Positions 6,041 to 11,224 of a stretch of DNA of 11,224 nt are shown here, piece after piece. A program made the position numbers and the translations under genes. Source of the stretch: an uncultured Collinsella sp. (lineage in GTDB: Bacteria; Actinomycetota; Coriobacteriia; Coriobacteriales; Coriobacteriaceae). The notes below the pieces were generated by a model. That model saw only the letters and a program-made list of their open reading frames with translations. It ran no database searches and was not told the DNA's origin. The stretch lies in contig CABURG010000051.1 in the NCBI GenBank assembly GCA_902493835.1, forward strand, positions 1 through 11,224. The letters run 5' to 3'. The number at the start of each line of letters is the position of its first letter. Positions within the stretch are counted from its first letter, which is position 1.

Positions 6041-9000
6041 GACGACGCATCGCTGGGCGGTCGCTCAGCAAAACCCCGAGCTCGAAAAGGAGCTTTCGGC
6101 TGGTCTGGGCATTCCCAGGCTGGTGGCGCGCATTATGGTCGCGCACGGCATTGGCTCCATCAAAGAGGGCCAATTGTTTTTGACGCCTTCGCTCGATCGC
6201 GACTGGGCGGACCCACTCGTTATTCCGGGCATGTCGGTCGTTGCCGACCGCGTTGAGCGTGCTATTCGCAGCCACGAGCGTATCGCCGTCTTTGGCGATT
6301 TTGACGTCGACGGCATTACGTCGACTTGTCTGTTGACCGAGGCGCTACGTTCGTTTGGCGCCAACGTCACGCCGTTTATTCCGCACCGCTTTGACGAGGG
6401 CTACGGCCTGTCGCGTGCGGCGCTCGACCGCGTCAACGAGCTCGCTCAACCCAACCTGATTGTGACCGTCGATAACGGTATTGCTGCCAAGGAAGAGGTC
6501 TCCTATCTGGAGAGTCTGGGGATCGATTTGGTGGTCACGGACCATCACGAGCCCTCCGACCAGGTGCCGCAGGGTGTGCCCCTGACTGACCCCAAGCTCG
6601 AGGACGAGGGCCCCTCGCGTGAGCTTGCCGGTGCTGGTGTGGCGCTCAAGCTGGTGCAAGTCCTGGGTGAGCGCCTGGGCAAGCCGTCGTATTGGCGTTC
6701 GCTAATCGAGGTCGCGGCGCTGGGCACCGTGTCCGACATGATGCCGCTCACGCCCGAGAACCGCGCGCTGGTTGCCGAGGGCATCCAGCAGATGCGCGTA
6801 ACCGCTCGCCCCGGCTATATCGCGCTTGCCGCGCTCGCCAAGGCGGACCTTTCGAGCATTACGGCGGATGGCCTGTCATTCTCGCTCATTCCTCGCTTAA
6901 ACGCTGCCGGTCGCATGGCCGATCCCAAGCTGGCGCTCGACCTGCTGCTTGCCCGCGATCCCATCGAAGCAAGCGCACTGGCGGCTGAGCTCGAGGAAAT
7001 CAACCGCCAGCGCCGTGAGATCGAGGCGGAGCTCACGCGCGATGCCATGGCAAAGGTCGAGGAGACCTATGACGGCGGACGCGCGATCGTCGTGGGCGGC
7101 GAAGGCTGGCACGAGGGCGTCAAGGGCATCGTGGCAAGCCGTCTGACCAACCGCTACCACGTGCCGGCGCTGCTGTTCTCGATCGAGGACGGTATCGCGC
7201 GCGGCTCTGGTCGCTCGGTGGGCAAAGTTAACCTGTTTGACGCCATCGAGCGCTGTTCCGACCTGATGATTCGTCGCGGCGGACATGCCGGTGCGGTGGG
7301 TGTGACTATCGAGGCATCCAAGCTCGACGAGTTCCGCCGTCGCCTTTCGGCCGTGCTATCGGAGCTTCCCGCCGAGGACTTTGAGGACACTGACGAGGTT
7401 GCCGCCACCGTTGACCTCTCCGAGCTAAATATCGAGACCATCGAGCAGATTTCCCGCCTTGAGCCGTTTGGCCAGGGTAATAAGGTGCCGCTGCTGGCTG
7501 CCGAGGGCGTGACGATGTGTGATCGCGCCGTGGTGGGTAAGACCGGCGAGCACATGCGCTTCGTGGCGACGGATGGCGCCGCGAGTGTGCCGGCCATCAT
7601 GTTTCGTGTACCGCAAATCGATAAGCTCATCAACTGCGATAGCGCTGTCGATTTGGTGTTCGAGGCCGTTGCCGAGCATTGGCAGGGTCGTGTGAAGCCC
7701 AAGCTCATGATCAAGGATGTTCTGGTCCGCGATACCACGCTGCCCAGCATCGACGATCCGGCATGCGAGCTTCGTCGTGGCGTGCAGCCGGCGGATTCCG
7801 GCCTGCGCCTGGAGTCGCGTAAGCGCGAGACGCTCGCCCAGCTTTCCTATACCGAGCTCACGCGCTCGCTTATCCATAGCTTTATCGGCTCGAACCAGCC
7901 GCACCGCGCGCAGGTCGAGGCGCTCGATGCCCTGGCCGATCACCAAAGTGTTCTGGCCGTTATGGGAACGGGGCGCGGCAAGTCGCTCATCTTTCATGTG
8001 CATGCCGCGCGCGAGGCGGTTCTTCGCGGGCGTGCGAGCATCTTTGTCTATCCGCTGCGCGCGCTCGTTGCCGACCAGGCCTATCACCTCTCGTCGACGA
8101 TGGCATCGCTTGGCATTGGCGTTGGCGTGCTGACCGGCGAGACCGTGGAGGCCGCACGCGATGACGTGTTCGCCGGCCTAGCTTCGGGCCGCACCGGTAT
8201 CGTGCTCACGACGCCCGAGTTCCTATCTATCCACCGTGACCGCTTCGCGCGTTCGGGCCGCATCGGCTTTGTCGTTATCGATGAGGCGCACCACGCCGGT
8301 CTTGCCAAGGGCGGCGACCGCAGCGCCTATCTCGACATGCCCGATATCCTCAAAGCCCTGGGCGACCCGGTCGTTATGGCTGCGACGGCCACCGCGACGG
8401 CTCCGGTTGTGGCCGAGCTTGCTCGCATGCTGCCGATCACTCGCACGGTGGTCGACGAGACGGTGCGCGAGAACCTGCAGCTCGAGGACGACCGCGATCT
8501 TGCAAGTCGCGAGAACCGTTTGGTGTCGATTGTGGCGACGGGGGAAAAGACCGTCATCTACGTCAATTCGCGCGACCAGTCCGTGGCGCTCGCCAAGACG
8601 TTGCGCAAGCGTGTGCCCGATTGCGCAACCCATATCGCGTTCTATAACGCGGGGCTTGCGCGTTCCGATCGCCGTCGCGTGGAGGAAGCATTCCGAGACG
8701 GCAGCCTCAGCTGCATCGTCTCGACATCTGCCTTTGGCGAGGGCGTCAACCTGCCCGATATCCGCCATGTCGTGCTCTATCACATGCCGTTTGGCGGCAT
8801 TGAGTTTAACCAGATGAGCGGCCGCGCCGGTCGCGATGGCCAGCCCGCCGTGATCCATCTGCTCTATTCGTCGCGCGACGCCCGCATTAACGAGCGCCTA
8901 CTCGACTGCTATGCGCCCGAGCGCGACGAGCTCGTCACGCTCTATCGAGCGCTGCAGACCATGTGGCGCTCCAACCGTGGCAAGACGGGGGACGATTCAT

Positions 9001-9314
9001 TCTGCGCAAGTGATATCGACATCGCGCAGATGTGCCTTGCCATCGATGCCCGCACGCCGGTCGACGAGCGCTCGGTGGAAAGCGGCCTGGGAATCTTCGA
9101 AGAGCTTGGTTTCTGTCGCGTTTCGGGGTTTGACGACACTCGTCGTATCGCGATGGCCGAAAACCCCGGCCGCGTGCAATTGAGCAGGTCAATTCGCTAT
9201 TTGGAGGGCTTGCGCTCGCGCATGGAGTTCTCGGCTTTCCGGAGCTGGGCGCTCGATTCGTGCGCTTCTGATATGCTAGCCAAAGTTAACCGCCCGATCG
9301 TACCGCGGGCCTAG
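6027..9314 (+). CDS. recJ: RecJ ssDNA exonuclease fused to a RecQ-like SF2 helicase
   Basis: A 1095-residue fusion. The N-terminal RecJ part has the DHH motifs DFDVDG (91-96), VTVDNGI (146-152), DHH (172-174) and GTVSDMMPL (233-241), the DHHA1 motif GGHAG (418-422), and an OB-like segment around residues 460-570. All catalytic acidic and histidine residues are present, so 5'-3' ssDNA exonuclease activity is expected. After a linker (about 571-615) comes a helicase with Walker A GTGRGKS (647-653), DEAH (752-755), ATATAT (786-791) and QMSGRAGRDG (929-938). The C-terminal 100-odd residues may hold a winged helix; no RQC zinc site or HRDC domain is evident. ATG 6027 was chosen because family similarity begins at MSSLKTTHRW and GGTGGG lies 5 nt upstream. 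An in-frame GTG at 5982 adds 15 dissimilar residues. RecJ and RecQ act together in RecF-pathway repair. Confidence 0.92.
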   Translation: MSSLKTTHRWAVAQQNPELEKELSAGLGIPRLVARIMVAHGIGSIKEGQLFLTPSLDRDWADPLVIPGMSVVADRVERAIRSHERIAVFGDFDVDGITSTCLLTEALRSFGANVTPFIPHRFDEGYGLSRAALDRVNELAQPNLIVTVDNGIAAKEEVSYLESLGIDLVVTDHHEPSDQVPQGVPLTDPKLEDEGPSRELAGAGVALKLVQVLGERLGKPSYWRSLIEVAALGTVSDMMPLTPENRALVAEGIQQMRVTARPGYIALAALAKADLSSITADGLSFSLIPRLNAAGRMADPKLALDLLLARDPIEASALAAELEEINRQRREIEAELTRDAMAKVEETYDGGRAIVVGGEGWHEGVKGIVASRLTNRYHVPALLFSIEDGIARGSGRSVGKVNLFDAIERCSDLMIRRGGHAGAVGVTIEASKLDEFRRRLSAVLSELPAEDFEDTDEVAATVDLSELNIETIEQISRLEPFGQGNKVPLLAAEGVTMCDRAVVGKTGEHMRFVATDGAASVPAIMFRVPQIDKLINCDSAVDLVFEAVAEHWQGRVKPKLMIKDVLVRDTTLPSIDDPACELRRGVQPADSGLRLESRKRETLAQLSYTELTRSLIHSFIGSNQPHRAQVEALDALADHQSVLAVMGTGRGKSLIFHVHAAREAVLRGRASIFVYPLRALVADQAYHLSSTMASLGIGVGVLTGETVEAARDDVFAGLASGRTGIVLTTPEFLSIHRDRFARSGRIGFVVIDEAHHAGLAKGGDRSAYLDMPDILKALGDPVVMAATATATAPVVAELARMLPITRTVVDETVRENLQLEDDRDLASRENRLVSIVATGEKTVIYVNSRDQSVALAKTLRKRVPDCATHIAFYNAGLARSDRRRVEEAFRDGSLSCIVSTSAFGEGVNLPDIRHVVLYHMPFGGIEFNQMSGRAGRDGQPAVIHLLYSSRDARINERLLDCYAPERDELVTLYRALQTMWRSNRGKTGDDSFCASDIDIAQMCLAIDARTPVDERSVESGLGIFEELGFCRVSGFDDTRRIAMAENPGRVQLSRSIRYLEGLRSRMEFSAFRSWALDSCASDMLAKVNRPIVPRA

Positions 9315-9329
9315 GGGAAGGGGACCTCG

Positions 9330-11224
9330 ATGGATGCCGCAGCCCGTACCGCCCATGATTCCACCCTCCAGCCGTTTTCGGAGATGGAGCACTATAAGCA
9401 TGCCGATGAGCTGCCGCCCGAGATTATGGCGGACAGCTACGACAAGCTGGAGCGCCTGTGCCTCAAATATATGAATGAGGACGACTTTTCTAAGGTTGAG
9501 CAGGCCTACTGCTTTGCCGCCGAGAAGCACTGCAACCAAAAGCGCCGCTCGGGCGAGATGTACATTAACCATCCCGTCGAGGTTGCCATCATTTTGGCCG
9601 ATCTCAAGATGGACTGCGATGTGGTGTGTGCCGCGCTGCTGCACGATACCGTCGAGGATACCGAGACCTCGCTCACCGATGTTTCCGGCCTGTTTGGCGA
9701 AACCGTTGCTGAGCTCGTCGATGGCGTGACCAAGCTCACCAACATCGAAGTCGACAGCATGGACGAGAAACAGGCCCTCACGCTGCGCAAGATGTTCCTC
9801 GCCATGTCCAAGGACATTCGTGTCATCATCGTTAAACTTGCCGACCGTCTGCACAACATGCGTACGCTGGCGGCCCTGCGTGAGGATCGTCGCCTGTTTA
9901 AGGCTCGCGAGACCATGGACGTGTACGCGCCCTTGGCCGACCGCCTGGGCATGAGCTCTATTAAGTGGGAGCTCGAGGACCTGTCCTTCTTCTACCTGGA
10001 GCCCGATGCCTACCAGCGCATCGCGCGCATGGTGGCTGAGTCGCGCGAGGTCCGCGAGCGCTACCTTGCCGAGACCATCAAGACGCTCACCGACGAACTC
10101 AACCGCATTGGCCTGGAGGGCTTCCAGATTAATGGCCGCTCCAAGCACTATTGGTCCATCTACCAAAAGATGAAGCGCAAGGGCAAGGAGTTCTCCGAGA
10201 TCTACGACCTGGTGGCGCTGCGTGTTATTACCCATTCGGTGCGCGATTGCTACTCCACGCTCGGTGCGGTGCATACGCTGTGGCATCCCATGCCTGGTCG
10301 CTTTAAAGACTATATCGCCATGCCCAAGGTCAATAACTACCAGTCGCTCCATACGACGGTCATCGGCCCCACGGCTCGTCCGCTCGAGATTCAGATTCGA
10401 ACCTACGAGATGCATGAGCAGGCCGAGTATGGCATTGCCGCCCACTGGCTATATAAGAAGTCGGGCGGATCGTCTGCTTCCAAGACCAATGACGCTCAAC
10501 GTTTGGACGACCAGATCAACTGGCTCAAGCATTCGCTCGATTGGGCTGCGTCTGATGAGATCACCGACGCCAAGGAATACCTGCATTCGCTGAAGGTCGA
10601 CCTCTTCGATCAGGAGATCTTCGTCTTTACGCCCAAGGGCGAGGTCATGGCGCTTCGTGCCGGCTCCACGCCGCTCGACTTTGCCTATGCCGTTCACACC
10701 GAGGTGGGAAACCACTGCGTCGGCGCTAAGATCAACGGTGCTGTGGCCCCGCTCACGCACGAGATCAAGACGGGCGACCGCGTTGAAATCCTGACTAACA
10801 AGAGTTCCAAACCGTCGCGTGATTGGCTCAAGATCGTCAAGACGCCTTCGGCCAAGTCCAAGATCCGTCGCTACTTTGCCGCCGCGACTAAGGACGACGA
10901 CGCTGCCGCCGGCCGCGATATGCTGGCCAAGGACCTGCGCAAGCGCGGGTATGGCATCTCCACGCCGCGCTCCACGCGTGCGCTCAACGCCGTGGCGGAG
11001 CAGTTTAACTTCAAGCAGCTCGAGGACCTGTTTGCCGCCGTCGGCGCCGGCAAGGTTGCCCCGCGCGCTGTGGGTAATAAGGTCGAGCAAATCTTGGACC
11101 CCAAGCCCGAGGAACAGCTCACCAAGGCCGAGGCTATCGCCGAGGTCGTGAAACAGCCGGCCCGCGGCTCCAACCGCAAGCCGCAAAAGCGTGGCAAGAG
11201 CGCAAGTAACGGCATTATCGTTAA
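9330..11224 (+). CDS. rel: Bifunctional (p)ppGpp synthetase/hydrolase Rel, 3' end missing
   Basis: The frame is open for 631 codons from ATG 9330 to the right edge with no stop. The enzyme makes and degrades (p)ppGpp in the stringent response. The HD hydrolase domain has YINHPVEVA (78-86), LLHDTVEDT (103-111) and KLADRLHNMRT (169-179), with the metal and catalytic residues intact. The synthetase domain has IYDLVALRVI (291-300), RFKD (324-327), YIAMPKVNNYQSLHTT (328-343) and EIQIRT (353-358). RFKD is the RXKD form of bifunctional Rel rather than the EXDD form of RelA. A TGS domain spans about 429-489. The ribosome-sensing C-terminal part, including ACT, is off the edge; full-length family members have roughly 730-800 residues. 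AAGGGGA (9318-9324) is the ribosome binding site. It lies 15 nt after recJ and is probably cotranscribed with it. Confidence 0.95.
   Translation, partial: MDAAARTAHDSTLQPFSEMEHYKHADELPPEIMADSYDKLERLCLKYMNEDDFSKVEQAYCFAAEKHCNQKRRSGEMYINHPVEVAIILADLKMDCDVVCAALLHDTVEDTETSLTDVSGLFGETVAELVDGVTKLTNIEVDSMDEKQALTLRKMFLAMSKDIRVIIVKLADRLHNMRTLAALREDRRLFKARETMDVYAPLADRLGMSSIKWELEDLSFFYLEPDAYQRIARMVAESREVRERYLAETIKTLTDELNRIGLEGFQINGRSKHYWSIYQKMKRKGKEFSEIYDLVALRVITHSVRDCYSTLGAVHTLWHPMPGRFKDYIAMPKVNNYQSLHTTVIGPTARPLEIQIRTYEMHEQAEYGIAAHWLYKKSGGSSASKTNDAQRLDDQINWLKHSLDWAASDEITDAKEYLHSLKVDLFDQEIFVFTPKGEVMALRAGSTPLDFAYAVHTEVGNHCVGAKINGAVAPLTHEIKTGDRVEILTNKSSKPSRDWLKIVKTPSAKSKIRRYFAAATKDDDAAAGRDMLAKDLRKRGYGISTPRSTRALNAVAEQFNFKQLEDLFAAVGAGKVAPRAVGNKVEQILDPKPEEQLTKAEAIAEVVKQPARGSNRKPQKRGKSASNGIIV

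Noticed and set aside
9276..10445. Long antisense open frame (389 codons) opposite the recJ end and rel
   Set aside because: It mirrors codon bias of the sense gene in GC-rich DNA; the translation shows no family motif and rel on the other strand is unambiguous.

Overview
The window looks like chromosomal DNA from a high-GC Gram-positive gut actinobacterium of the class Coriobacteriia, most likely Collinsella or a close relative. This is inferred from the GC-rich codon use, the actinobacterial look of the proteins, the RecJ-helicase fusion and a palindromic intergenic repeat. No rRNA or other phylogenetic marker is present to prove it. There is no sign of phage, plasmid, insertion sequence, CRISPR or tRNA.

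Region 1 (1-2924, + strand) is the end of a branched-chain amino acid (LIV-type) ABC transporter operon. It holds the 3' end of permease livH, permease livM, ATPase livG and ATPase livF, packed end to end or overlapping. The substrate-binding protein gene is not in the window and probably lies upstream.

Region 2 (2925-3242) is a 318-bp gene-free stretch that is unusually rich in inverted repeats. It has a 10-bp hairpin just after livF, a long hairpin of about 100 nt whose apical part resembles a Rho-independent terminator, and a perfect 20-bp inverted repeat with a 25-nt loop. Region 3 (3243-4724, +) is a two-gene unit: a CutC-family protein and a GalT-like HIT-superfamily protein (DUF4931 type), 3 nt apart. 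A BASS-family sodium:organic anion symporter gene (4752-5750, -) converges on it.

Region 4 (5751-11224) begins with a 231-bp gap between divergent genes, carrying a consensus TATAAT box and a possible 21-codon leader ORF. It continues with a large fusion gene joining a complete RecJ 5'-3' ssDNA exonuclease to a RecQ-like SF2 helicase. Fifteen nt later comes rel, a bifunctional (p)ppGpp synthetase/hydrolase that runs off the right edge after 631 codons.

Functionally, the left side handles amino acid uptake and the right side handles DNA end processing and the stringent response. The strongest leads are the RecJ-helicase fusion with its altered aromatic-loop region, the overlapping leader ORF in front of it, and the two large palindromes downstream of livF.
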